Shown piece after piece: positions 42,048 to 53,000 of a stretch of DNA of 64,000 bases (its first letter is position 1; each line of letters starts with the position of its first letter). The translations under genes and the position numbers were made by a program. The notes under the pieces are model-generated. The model was not told the origin of the DNA and ran no database searches. It was given only the letters and a program-made list of their open reading frames with translations. Origin of the DNA: a bacterium 336/3 (GTDB taxonomy: Bacteria > Bacteroidota > Bacteroidia > Cytophagales > Thermonemataceae); NCBI GenBank assembly GCA_001281695.1, contig LJIE01000001.1, forward strand, positions 3,991,521-4,055,520, given 5' to 3'.

Positions 42048-42068
42048 CCTCAACTTTTTGGGTTGAGG
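42048..42068 (-). terminator. Terminator of yqgE
   Basis: Stem CCTCAAC / GTTGAGG (42048-42054, 42062-42068), 7-nt loop and six T on the minus strand. Lies 12 nt beyond the yqgE stop. Confidence 0.75.
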
Positions 42069-42079
42069 AGAGAGAGTAT

Positions 42080-42634
42080 TTAGTTATGGGTTGGGTCTTT
42101 GGGCATATTCGCCCAATAAGAGTATTCTTCGTCCATTTTGCGTATTCGTTTCTGCCATAAAGTATTAAAAAGATTTTCTTTCATTACCTCAGCATGGCTA
42201 ATAGACTGCACAATCCAAGATTTATCCTCAAGTTCTTCATCGAGTTGCCCCTCTGCCCAGCCTGCATAGCCTGCAAAAAAACGAATACTATCAGTTGTAG
42301 GAGGCGAAGTATTCAGTAAATGCTTTATTTCTTCAAAATCGCCACCCCAATAAAGCGTATCCGTAATGGGTATTGCTCCACTTATTTCAGGGAAACGATG
42401 AATATAAAACAAAGAATTTTCGCCCACAGGTCCACCATAATAAATAGGCGAATCGTAGAGAATAATTCCGCTTACTGCTTCTTGCAAATGAAAATCCAAA
42501 ACTTTATTCAACACAAAACCCACACTTCCTTCTTCGTTATGTTCTACAATGAGTATAATGGTCTGTTTAAAATTATCATCCTGTAAAAAAGGGCTTGCAA
42601 TCAGTAGTTTTCCTTTGTTTAGTGATGTTGGCAT
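42080..42634 (-). CDS. YqgE/AlgH family protein
   Basis: 184 residues, standard length. GKLLIASPFLQDDNFKQTII then LIVEHNEEGSVGFVLNKVL is the family N-terminus; YYGGPVGENSLFYIH and FFAGYAGWAEGQLDEEL complete it. Cytosolic; the molecular role is unclear despite wide conservation. Monocistronic, upstream of the NACHT gene. Confidence 0.93.
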   Translation of the reverse strand: MPTSLNKGKLLIASPFLQDDNFKQTIILIVEHNEEGSVGFVLNKVLDFHLQEAVSGIILYDSPIYYGGPVGENSLFYIHRFPEISGAIPITDTLYWGGDFEEIKHLLNTSPPTTDSIRFFAGYAGWAEGQLDEELEDKSWIVQSISHAEVMKENLFNTLWQKRIRKMDEEYSYWANMPKDPTHN

Positions 42635-42781
42635 ATTGCGTGTTCCAATTTTTTAAATTTATACGTTTTTGTGTATATAAGTAACTTTAAATTCAATATT
42701 TTGATGATGGGCAAGTCACTATTTACCCCTTTTAATAAAGTCCTCAATAATAATACCAAATTAACTCCATTAAGCCTTTGA

Positions 42782-42807
42782 GATTGCTTCATTACATTCG
42801 CAATGAC
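42782..42807. repeat. REP-like imperfect palindrome
   Basis: GATTGC...GCAATGAC: ATTGC (42783-42787) pairs with GCAAT (42800-42804) around a 12-nt centre. It resembles the widespread dispersed element whose complement reads GTCATTGCGA...GAAGCAATC, found between genes in many bacteria. Single copy in this window. Confidence 0.5.
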
Positions 42808-42812
42808 AAACA

Positions 42813-42841
42813 AAAAAGCATGGTAGTTAGCCATGCTTTTT
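42813..42841 (-). terminator. Terminator of eno
   Basis: 11-bp stem AAAAAGCATGG / CCATGCTTTTT (42813-42823, 42831-42841) with a 7-nt loop; T-run on the minus strand. Lies about 44 nt past the enolase stop. Confidence 0.82.
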
Positions 42842-42884
42842 ATATTTGTTGTCTGACTATCGTCTGACAATAATTCGTTATTTT

Positions 42885-45001
<2,117 letters not shown>

Positions 45002-45060
45002 CTATTTTATTATCGAAGATAAAAAAACAGATTTAGCAAAAAAAGTTTTTAGCAAAAAAT

Positions 45061-45090
45061 AAAGCCTGATAAGCGTACTTATCAGGCTTT
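45061..45090 (-). terminator. Terminator of tRNA-Glu
   Basis: 13-bp stem AAAGCCTGATAAG (45061-45073) and complement (45078-45090) with a CGTA loop; T-run on the minus strand. Confidence 0.85.
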
Positions 45091-45093
45091 TGG

Positions 45094-45165
45094 TACTCCG
45101 TAGGGGAATCGAACCCCTGTTACCAGAATGAAAATCTGGTGTCCTAACCCCTAGACGAACGGAGC
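45094..45165 (-). tRNA. tRNA-Glu (TTC)
   Basis: 72 nt. Acceptor GCTCCGT/ACGGAGT, anticodon stem CCAGA/TCTGG with loop TTTTCAT giving anticodon TTC, T-arm AGGGG-TTCGATT-CCCCT, discriminator A. The 3' CCA is not encoded. Single tRNA with own promoter and terminator. Confidence 0.95.
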
Positions 45166-45184
45166 ATTTTCAGATTTGGTGGTG

Positions 45185-45192
45185 CAAAGGTA
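45185..45192 (-). promoter_or_regulatory. -7 box of the tRNA-Glu promoter
   Basis: TACCTTTG on the minus strand, identical to the tRNA-Asp box. It ends 19 nt before the mature 5' end. Confidence 0.8.
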
Positions 45193-45307
45193 TAATGTTT
45201 TTTTATAACCTCCAAATAAAAAACAAAAAAAATAATTATTTTTTTTTCGCATAGTTTTTGTGTATGTTTCATAACATTACTAAAACATTTACTTTTTATT
45301 GTATATT

Positions 45308-45865
45308 ATGGAAGAGTTACAAAACTATTGGGAAGAGTATAATTTTAATCGTTTTAATCCTGTTGATTTAAAATCATTTGAAACTTTGACAATCCTATTT
45401 CCAATATTGGCTGTAGTAGCAGCCGACCACAACATTGATGGGGCTGAAAAAGAGTTCTATTTGGAAGAAATCCAAAGGAAAGTTCACCAAAACGAAAAAT
45501 TAAACTTAACATTGCTCAAAGAGGAAGTACGTTATATTACTCAAAATCTTGAGGAACTGTCGCCATTGATGTTGGGAGCTTTAAAAATTTTGGTAGAAAA
45601 AGATGGTTTGGCTCATGAATTGATGGATATGATGCTTTCAGCTGCTAAAGTGAGTTATGAATCTTGGCAAGCAAAAACTTTGTATGGAGAATCTGATAGT
45701 CGTTTGAAATTATCAAAAAAAATGATAGATTTGGTTGTTGAGGATGCTATAAGCCAAAAAGAACGCATATCAGATGAAGAATTAAATGTAATTAAAATGA
45801 TTTTACAAAAAACCAATGCTCTTACAGAACGCAACAAAAGTATATTAGAAAATCTTTCCAATTAA
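45308..45865 (+). CDS. TerB-like helical protein
   Basis: 185 residues from the ATG at 45308 (an in-frame TTG at 45299 is the alternative). All-helical, acidic, with LFPILAVVAADHNIDGAEKE in the first third, resembling the metal-binding helical repeat of TerB/DjlA-type domains (a hydrophobic helix followed by an acidic ADxxIDxxE motif). The second half repeats a similar AISQKERISDEELNVIKMIL pattern. Probable cytosolic protein of unknown function. 24 nt upstream of the caspase gene, so they probably form an operon. Confidence 0.6.
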   Translation: MEELQNYWEEYNFNRFNPVDLKSFETLTILFPILAVVAADHNIDGAEKEFYLEEIQRKVHQNEKLNLTLLKEEVRYITQNLEELSPLMLGALKILVEKDGLAHELMDMMLSAAKVSYESWQAKTLYGESDSRLKLSKKMIDLVVEDAISQKERISDEELNVIKMILQKTNALTERNKSILENLSN

Positions 45866-45889
45866 GTTTTTACCAAAAATGCAAACATT

Positions 45890-47305
45890 ATGAAAAAAAT
45901 TAGTACTTATTGGCATTTTGCAATACTATTTGCCATGCTCTCTTTCAATTTACAGGCTCAGTCGCTGTATGAACTTACCTTCGAGGTAGATAAAGTAAAC
46001 TACAAATGTTTTTTGGTGTATTTCAACGAGCAAGATGCCTATATGCGTATAGGATACACCAATGAAGGTAAATATAATGTAGTAAACGTCCAATATACTT
46101 CTGCCACAGGACAAGAAGATGGATATAATTATTTTGTTATGGCAGGGTCTAATCCTACCTTTATCACTACTAAAGCAGAACAACAGTCTTACAACCCAGA
46201 CCATTTTTTATGGATTTGGAATGATAAGGAAAATGCCAGTTTACCTTATGTAACTGAAGACCCCAATTTTGATGAAACCAAACTACATGTCTGTAAAACA
46301 TATACAGAAATTACTGCTAAAAGCCTAACAGATAGCTATTTAAAACAATTTTTCCGTACAGATGAAGCTCAATATAAATCTCTTCAAAAAATGAGAGATG
46401 CAGCTTTGGGTGTAAATACCAATGCAAACAATAACAACAATAATAACAACAACAACAATAATAACAACAACAACAATAATAATAACAATAACAACAATAA
46501 TAATAACAATAACAACAACAATAATAATAACAACTCTACTGCAACTACAGCAGGAGCTAAATTGCATTTGGTATTGTGTATCAATACCGAGATTAGCGAT
46601 ATTGGACAAAGTTGTAGTGTTGACCAAAGAGCTATGGAAGTAGAGTTTAGAGAGATTGCAAAAGCTGTTGGCATTCCATTTGAAAAATACATTGTAAATG
46701 GAGAGAAATTTACCAAAGACAATGCAGAGCAAACACTTGGTAACATGAAAGTTGGCAAAAATGATGTGGTTGTGTTTTATTATAGTGGGCATGGTTTCCG
46801 TTGGTCTGACCAAACAGATAAATACCCACAACTTGACATGCGAGCATCAGAATATACTCCTATTAGTGAAAAAACAGCTTTACCACTATCTTCTGTATTT
46901 ACCAAAATTACATCGAAAGGTGGTAGATTGAATATTGTATTGAGTGATTGTTGTAACTCAGATGTAGGTAGAAATCAGGTTACTAGCCAAACTTTTATGG
47001 CAGGTCGTTCTTTCCAAGGTGCAGAAATAGAAAAACTAAAAAAACTATTTGTCAATAGCTCTGGAAATATTATTATCACAGGTAGTTCCCCTGGTGAATA
47101 CTCTTGGTGTAATGCAAACGGAGGTTTCTTTACTTTAAGCTTTATTCAAGCTCTTAAAGAGGAAATTGGTTATATGCGTACAGAAGCTCCTACTTGGGAT
47201 CATATTGCTCAGAATGCTGTAAAAAGCACTCAGTACAAAGCAAAAAGCTGTAATGGTTGCAAGCCTCAAAATCCTGTTTCATCAGTTCGTGTTACTCAAA
47301 AATAG
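45890..47305 (+). CDS. Secreted caspase-family (metacaspase-like) peptidase with a poly-asparagine linker
   Basis: 471 residues with signal peptide MKKISTYWHFAILFAMLSFN. An N-terminal domain of about 155 residues is followed by a run of 36 Asn at 180-215, then a caspase-fold peptidase domain: catalytic His301 in YYSGHG, Cys355 in LSDCCN, and a late GSSPGEYSW. Caspase-family peptidases cleave after Arg/Lys or Asp; specificity is unknown. The N-terminal domain has YELTFEVDKVNYKCFLVYF, unlike known inhibitors. It overlaps no gene and is 5 nt from the next one. Confidence 0.87.
   Translation: MKKISTYWHFAILFAMLSFNLQAQSLYELTFEVDKVNYKCFLVYFNEQDAYMRIGYTNEGKYNVVNVQYTSATGQEDGYNYFVMAGSNPTFITTKAEQQSYNPDHFLWIWNDKENASLPYVTEDPNFDETKLHVCKTYTEITAKSLTDSYLKQFFRTDEAQYKSLQKMRDAALGVNTNANNNNNNNNNNNNNNNNNNNNNNNNNNNNNNNNNNNNSTATTAGAKLHLVLCINTEISDIGQSCSVDQRAMEVEFREIAKAVGIPFEKYIVNGEKFTKDNAEQTLGNMKVGKNDVVVFYYSGHGFRWSDQTDKYPQLDMRASEYTPISEKTALPLSSVFTKITSKGGRLNIVLSDCCNSDVGRNQVTSQTFMAGRSFQGAEIEKLKKLFVNSSGNIIITGSSPGEYSWCNANGGFFTLSFIQALKEEIGYMRTEAPTWDHIAQNAVKSTQYKAKSCNGCKPQNPVSSVRVTQK
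46427..46534 (+). repeat. 108-bp AAC/AAT trinucleotide repeat (36 Asn codons)
   Basis: 36 consecutive Asn codons, mixing AAC and AAT, within the caspase gene. The mixture suggests old expansion with selection for Asn. Slippage in multiples of 3 would keep the frame. Confidence 0.95.
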
Positions 47306-47310
47306 TCTTT

Positions 47311-47784
47311 ATGAAAATTCTTAGTTTTTTATTTCTGATGAGTTTTTTCGCTTTAAAAGATAGTCATCCTATTTTTCAAAAGCATCAAAATATCATCCAA
47401 GAAGCCAAAGATGTATTTTTGTATGAAGTTTCGGAGCAACCAATTGCTTCCAAACAACACAAAAAAGACGTTGAGTATATCGGTGATTATGAAGTTCTTA
47501 AAGCCTTAAAAATCACTTCTGATGATGCTCAAAACCTTAAAAGTGTAGTGTTAGACGAAAAAAACTATATCAAAGACAAAAAAACATGCCCCATGCTTGG
47601 CAAATATGCTATCAAATTTGCCAAAGATAAGCATTATATCGCTTTGATTGTTTCGTCCAATACTTGTGAAAAAGTTTCTGTTTTTTCTTCGGAAAAAAGC
47701 GTGAACAAGCAATTTCATGATTTAGCTGCACCCAATAGTATCCACCAGACACTCGAAAAAATAACGGGTAGTTCGGATAAATAA
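47311..47784 (+). CDS. Small secreted protein of unknown function
   Basis: 157 residues from the ATG at 47311; the frame extends upstream into the caspase gene but that part is not likely to be used. N-terminal signal peptide (MKILSFLFLMSFFALKDSHP). The mature part has two Cys (in KTCPML and NTCEKV) and an alpha/beta pattern, with no catalytic motif seen. It begins 5 nt after the caspase stop, so they are co-transcribed; it could be a substrate, inhibitor or cofactor of the peptidase. Confidence 0.75.
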   Translation: MKILSFLFLMSFFALKDSHPIFQKHQNIIQEAKDVFLYEVSEQPIASKQHKKDVEYIGDYEVLKALKITSDDAQNLKSVVLDEKNYIKDKKTCPMLGKYAIKFAKDKHYIALIVSSNTCEKVSVFSSEKSVNKQFHDLAAPNSIHQTLEKITGSSDK

Positions 47785-47790
47785 AGACAT

Positions 47791-47824
47791 AAAAGAAGGC
47801 TTTGAGATTTCAAAGCCTTCTTTT
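47791..47824. terminator. Bidirectional terminator between the caspase operon and recG
   Basis: 15-bp stem AAAAGAAGGCTTTGA (47791-47805) and complement (47810-47824), 4-nt loop. Ends both convergent units; T-runs in both directions. Confidence 0.87.
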
Positions 47825-49924
47825 TTAACTAATTCTTGCCCAATTAGTTGTATTTTTAGAAATTGTAGAAAGTTGATGTTTGATACAGGCATTTTTATAA
47901 GCCTGCAAATTAGGGTCTTCTGTCAGTATTTTATGGGCTACATTTCGAGCATGTTCCAAAATAGCTCCATCTTTTGCCAAATCTGCTATCAATAAATCGG
48001 TTATGCCACTTTGTTGTGTTCCCATCAAATCACCTGGTCCACGCAAACGCAAATCGGTATTAGCTATTTCAAAACCATCATTGGTTTCAACCATTACTTT
48101 TATTCTTTCTTTAGCTTCTTTGGTCAGTTCGTATTTGGTCATTAAAATACAAAAAGACTGCTCCGAACCACGTCCCACACGCCCACGCAATTGATGTAAT
48201 TGTGAAAGTCCGAAACGTTCAGCATTTTCAATAATCATGATTGAAGCATTGGGAACGTTCACACCTACTTCAATTACCGTTGTTGCAATCATGATTTGGG
48301 TTTCATTCTTGGCAAACCTTTGCATTTCAAAATCCTTTTCCTTCGGTTTCATCTGCCCATGTACTACACTCGTTTGGTATTCGGGAAAAGCTCTTGCTAT
48401 GCTTTCGTAGCCATCCATTAAGTTTTTCAGATTGAGTTTTTCAGATTCTTCTATGAGTGGATAAACAATATAAACTTGTCTTCCTTTTTCAATTTCTTCT
48501 CTGATAAAACCAAAAACTTTGAGTCTATGCGAGTCGTAACGATGAACTGTTTTGATAGGTTTACGCCCTGGAGGGAGTTCATCTATAATCGAAACATCCA
48601 AATCGCCATAAAGTGTCATGGCAAGTGTTCTTGGAATGGGCGTTGCTGTCATTACAAGTACATGCGGAAAAGTATCAGCATTTTTGTGCCACAATTTAGA
48701 GCGTTGTTCTACTCCAAAACGATGTTGCTCATCAATAATGGCTAATCCCAAATTTTTAAATTTTACTTTTTCTTCTAAAAGAGCATGCGTTCCTATCAGA
48801 ATCTTTAAATCTCCAGTTTCTAAATAATCGTGTATGAGTTTTCTCCCTCCCAAAGAGCTTGAACCCGTTAAAATATCAATGGTAAGCCCAAGACTATCAG
48901 CATATTTTTTAAGACCTTGATAGTGCTGTTCAGCTAAAATTTCGGTAGGAGCCATCAAGCATACCTGAAAGCCATTATCAATTGCCATGAGCATGGAAAT
49001 GAAAGCTACAATCGTTTTTCCGCTTCCTACATCACCTTGTAAAAGCCTATTCATTTGCCTACCACAAGTCATGTCTTTATGAATTTCTTTGATTACTCTT
49101 TTTTGAGCATTGGTCAAATCAAATTCTAAATGGTTTTTGTAAAACTCTGTAAGCAGTAGAGTACTTTTGAATACAAAACCCTGATAAGTTACTTTCCTAT
49201 ATAAATTTTGTTGTAGAAGTCTAATTTGTGTATAAAATAATTCTTCAAATTTGAGTCTGTTCTTAGCTTTCTGAAGCATTTCCAAATTTTTTGGAAAATG
49301 AATATTGGCAATGGCTTCTTTCTTTGCTAAAAATTGATTTTCCTGAAGAACATCATCAGGAAGTGTTTCTCTGATATGTGGTAGAGCTAATGGCACAAGT
49401 TGCTTGATGGCTTTGGCTAAAGCCTTGCTATCAAGCATTTTCTTTTTCATGGTTTCTGTGGTATTATACACAGGAAACAAAGCCCCTTGCTCTTTGGCTT
49501 CTTGGGGGTTATACAATTCTATTTCTGGATGACTGATGTTTATCTTATTATTGAACTCTGATGGCTTTCCATAAATAATATACTCTTGATTGAGCTGTAT
49601 AAACTTTTTAATGTAATTGACACCTTTAAACCAAACGAGTTCAATATCGCCTGTACTATCTCTAAGGTAAGCAATAAATCGTTCTTTGCTACCCTCTCCT
49701 ACTGTTTCTATGAATTTGATTTTTCCTTTGAGTTGGATATAAGGCATATCTGCCACTACATCAGAAATTTGGTGAAATTGGGTTCTGTCTTCGTGTCGGA
49801 ATGGATACCGTTGAATAAGGTCGGCATACGTAAACACATTGATTTCCTTATTCAGTACAGTAGCTTTGATAGGTCCTATCCCTTTTAGGAATTCTACTTT
49901 GGTGTCAAAAAAATTGTTATTCAT
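47825..49924 (-). CDS. recG: ATP-dependent DNA helicase RecG
   Basis: 699 residues, normal for RecG. An N-terminal wedge/OB domain is followed by Walker A GDVGSGKT, DEQH box (IIDEQHRFGVEQ), MTATPIPRTLAMT, and the C-terminal motifs QIMIATTVIEVGVNVPNA and QLRGRVGRG. It remodels stalled forks and Holliday junctions. Monocistronic. Confidence 0.96.
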   Translation of the reverse strand: MNNNFFDTKVEFLKGIGPIKATVLNKEINVFTYADLIQRYPFRHEDRTQFHQISDVVADMPYIQLKGKIKFIETVGEGSKERFIAYLRDSTGDIELVWFKGVNYIKKFIQLNQEYIIYGKPSEFNNKINISHPEIELYNPQEAKEQGALFPVYNTTETMKKKMLDSKALAKAIKQLVPLALPHIRETLPDDVLQENQFLAKKEAIANIHFPKNLEMLQKAKNRLKFEELFYTQIRLLQQNLYRKVTYQGFVFKSTLLLTEFYKNHLEFDLTNAQKRVIKEIHKDMTCGRQMNRLLQGDVGSGKTIVAFISMLMAIDNGFQVCLMAPTEILAEQHYQGLKKYADSLGLTIDILTGSSSLGGRKLIHDYLETGDLKILIGTHALLEEKVKFKNLGLAIIDEQHRFGVEQRSKLWHKNADTFPHVLVMTATPIPRTLAMTLYGDLDVSIIDELPPGRKPIKTVHRYDSHRLKVFGFIREEIEKGRQVYIVYPLIEESEKLNLKNLMDGYESIARAFPEYQTSVVHGQMKPKEKDFEMQRFAKNETQIMIATTVIEVGVNVPNASIMIIENAERFGLSQLHQLRGRVGRGSEQSFCILMTKYELTKEAKERIKVMVETNDGFEIANTDLRLRGPGDLMGTQQSGITDLLIADLAKDGAILEHARNVAHKILTEDPNLQAYKNACIKHQLSTISKNTTNWARIS

Positions 49925-50018
49925 ATCTATTTGCTTATCTCGTAAATATTATTCAAAGTTATTTTTTAGCCTATTATAAAGGCTTATGAAATAAAGCGTT
50001 CACAAGCCTTTGATATTT

Positions 50019-53000
50019 TTATCTTTCAATGGTTAGTAAAGCACTTCCTCTTCGTACATAAAATGCTACTCCAGCCACTTTACCCTCAGAAACAATGGGT
50101 TCTATCATATATCTTAATTTACTTCTTCTATCAGCAGCTCCAAACATTTGTTCTGTTTCAAAAGGCTCTTGCTTTTCAATAGCTGTGTACCAATCTTTAC
50201 GAATTTTATTGGAATCATCTTCGTTGCTGGCAAACAATTCAAACCAATTCATGCCTTTTTTGATATCAATGCCATACAGATTTTGGAAGATTAATTGCAT
50301 TTTTGTATTAAACACAATGATTTTTTCATTTTCATCTACTGCCAAAATACTTTCTTTTGACTTTTCTATAATTTGCTCTGTAATAACATGATTACGCTCC
50401 AAATTGTCTTCAATGGTATTTTTCTCTGTTTCTTCCATTTTAAGCGTTACCAAATCGAGCATAGACGTAATGAAACTTTGCTCTTCAATGCTCCACTCTC
50501 TTGGGGTTCTGGTATGTTCGCAGGTCATCATACCTTTTAGTTTTGTTCCCATTCGGATAGGATATACAAGCATTGATGTAACACTTCCCGCTGATAAATA
50601 GCTAGGAGTTAGCTCTTTTGTAAATTCTCCAATTTGAGCAGGATTTGCATTGATAAAGCTTTGCTTATAAAGAGCCTCGAAAAATATAGGATGTTCTGCC
50701 TGCCCTATTACCAAACCATCAGTGTGTGTGTTCTCTTCCTGATTGTATAAATCGATACATTTTAGTGCTCCATCTTTAAACTCCCAAACACTTACTCTTG
50801 GAATATCCAAATTACTTGCAACAGAGGAGTTGATTTCTTCTACATATTCTTTTACATTACCCTCATAAAGTTTTTGAGAACCTAAAAGAGTAATTGTTTC
50901 TATTTGCTTACGCAATCTTTCTTTACTTGCTAAAATATTCTCTTCATTTCTTTTTTGGTCTGTTACATCTTGGTATGTACCAATTACCCCTATTACATTA
51001 CCTTCTGTATCGTGGAAAGGCACTTTACTTACTCTAATCCAAGAGAATTGCCCATTTGGTTGAATTCTTGTTTGTAGAGCATCTAATTCAGGTAAATTAT
51101 TATCCATTACCTTTTTATCTACACTTACATAATACTCAGCATCTTCTTGGTTTTTCCAAATTTCAAAGTCAGTTTTTCCAACTACATCCTCAACTTTATC
51201 TAATCCTACCAATTTCAAGAATCTACGATTACAACCTAAGAATACAGAGTTTTTATCTTTCCAGAATACACTTTGTGGTAGAGCATCTATAATTTTCTGT
51301 AAAACGTCTTTTGATTTTTGCAAATCAATTTGATTTTCTTTTTGTGTTGTAATATCTCGTATAGCAAAAATACGGATTCTTTGCTCCTCAAATCGAACAA
51401 CTCTACCATGTATTTCAATCTGTACCTCAGTACCATCTTTTTTCAACAAAACACCTTCATAAGCTTTATCATAGCCTAATTGCATGTTGATAATGGAAAC
51501 AGCTTTTGTTTCAGGAGAAAATATATTAAATAAATACTGCTCTTTTACTTCATCCGCCTGATAACCCGTAATTTGTGTAAAAGCTGTGTTTACTTCTTGA
51601 ATATAACCTTTTTCGTGAATAATAATAGCCTCAGAAGTTGAATCAGAAATTGCTTTTGAACGGTTTTCACTTCTTTGTATTGTTCGTTCAATTTTCTTTT
51701 GGTCTGATATATCTTGTGTAAAAGATACAGCCCCAACTTTTCTACCTTCTGTATCATAAATAGGATTATAGAAACGCTGAAAGAAATAATCACCAACTAT
51801 TACTTCTTTTTCTTTTTCTTTTCCGCCTACTTTTATTTTCTGTTTTTCTATTTGTTGAAAATTTTCTACAAAAGAATACGCTCCTTCATTAAATACTTTA
51901 TCAAATTGTTCTTTTAAAACATTAGAAAGTTCTTGACGACTATATTGAAAATCAGACAATAAATTCATCCCAACTTCAGGATGTTTGCCACTTTCTGCCA
52001 TCATAAAACTTGCCCATTTTTCATTATAAGAAAGAATATTGTATTTCATATCAATAGAAACTATCTCATCTGAAGTACTATCCAAGATAGTTTTCATACG
52101 GATATTACTTTCTTCCATCTCGTGCAAGATCTTCTGTTTGTCAGTTACATCTCGCATGATGGTGGCAACTGCTGTTATCTCTCCTTGAGCATTTTTAATG
52201 GCAACAATGTTACCACTCATATAAGCTATTTCTTGGGTTTTTAGATTTATCATTTCCAACTCCCCTTCCCAATAGCCATTTTGTGTTACATTGGGTAATA
52301 CTTCTGATTGTACTTTCTGCCAATTGTTATCATTAAAGAAGTTTTTGAGGTAAAGTCTTTTAGATATATAGTCATCTGCTCCAAAAAGTTGTTGCCCAAC
52401 TTTATTTGCATAGATAATTTCTTGATTTGGGTTCATCATAATTACAAAGTCTGTCGCATTTTCAACCATTGCTACAAACTTTTGTTGTTCTATTTGTTGT
52501 TTTTCTAAGGCATCTCTTTGAATACGAATTTGCTCTTCAATACGTTTTTGCCTTGTAATATCTTGCATTGTACCATAAACGAAGGCGGTTCTCTCAGAAT
52601 TTATTTCAGAGATTCTTTTTATGGAAATAACCACTTCTCTGATATCTCCATTTTGCCTTTTCATTTGGTATTCAAAACTACTTTCGTAGTTAGGATCATG
52701 CGATTTGATAGCTTCAGCAATTTTTGAATTTACCAATTCTATATCTTTTTCTGCAATAAAATGTTCTGCAAACTTTTTAGAAGGCATTTGATAGCCATTT
52801 TCTAATTCCTTACTAGTTTTAAGCAAGCCGTACAGCTCTTCATTAGCAAAGATTACTTTATTTTTTACATCCAATTTCCATGCAGCCAATGATGCTAATT
52901 GTAAAGCCTCAGAAAGTTGAGATTCTTTTTCTCTTAGTTCAAGCGTTCGATCTTTTACCTGTTGCTCAAGATTGTCACGCATTTTTTCAAGTTCTTTTTG

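Larger units (their letters stand above)
41799..42079. other. Upstream region of the NACHT gene with two terminator-like structures
   Basis: 281 bases between yqgE and the NACHT gene. It contains the yqgE terminator (42048-42068), a composite palindrome (41843-41881) and an A/T-rich stretch. A TTCCTTTG at about 41948-41955 on the minus strand resembles a promoter box and could start a short RNA ending at the composite palindrome. A frame of about 60 codons (41767-41952, minus) crosses it but overlaps the NACHT start and looks accidental. Confidence 0.5.

Noticed and set aside
42856-42867. A 12-mer (ACTATCGTCTGA) shared with 63708-63719
   Set aside because: Repeats of this length are expected by chance in 64 kb of A/T-rich DNA, and the flanks do not match.
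46340-46831. Frames opposite the caspase gene that read as poly-Leu or poly-Val/Ile stretches
   Set aside because: They are antisense readings of the Asn-codon run, so the hydrophobic sequence is an artefact.
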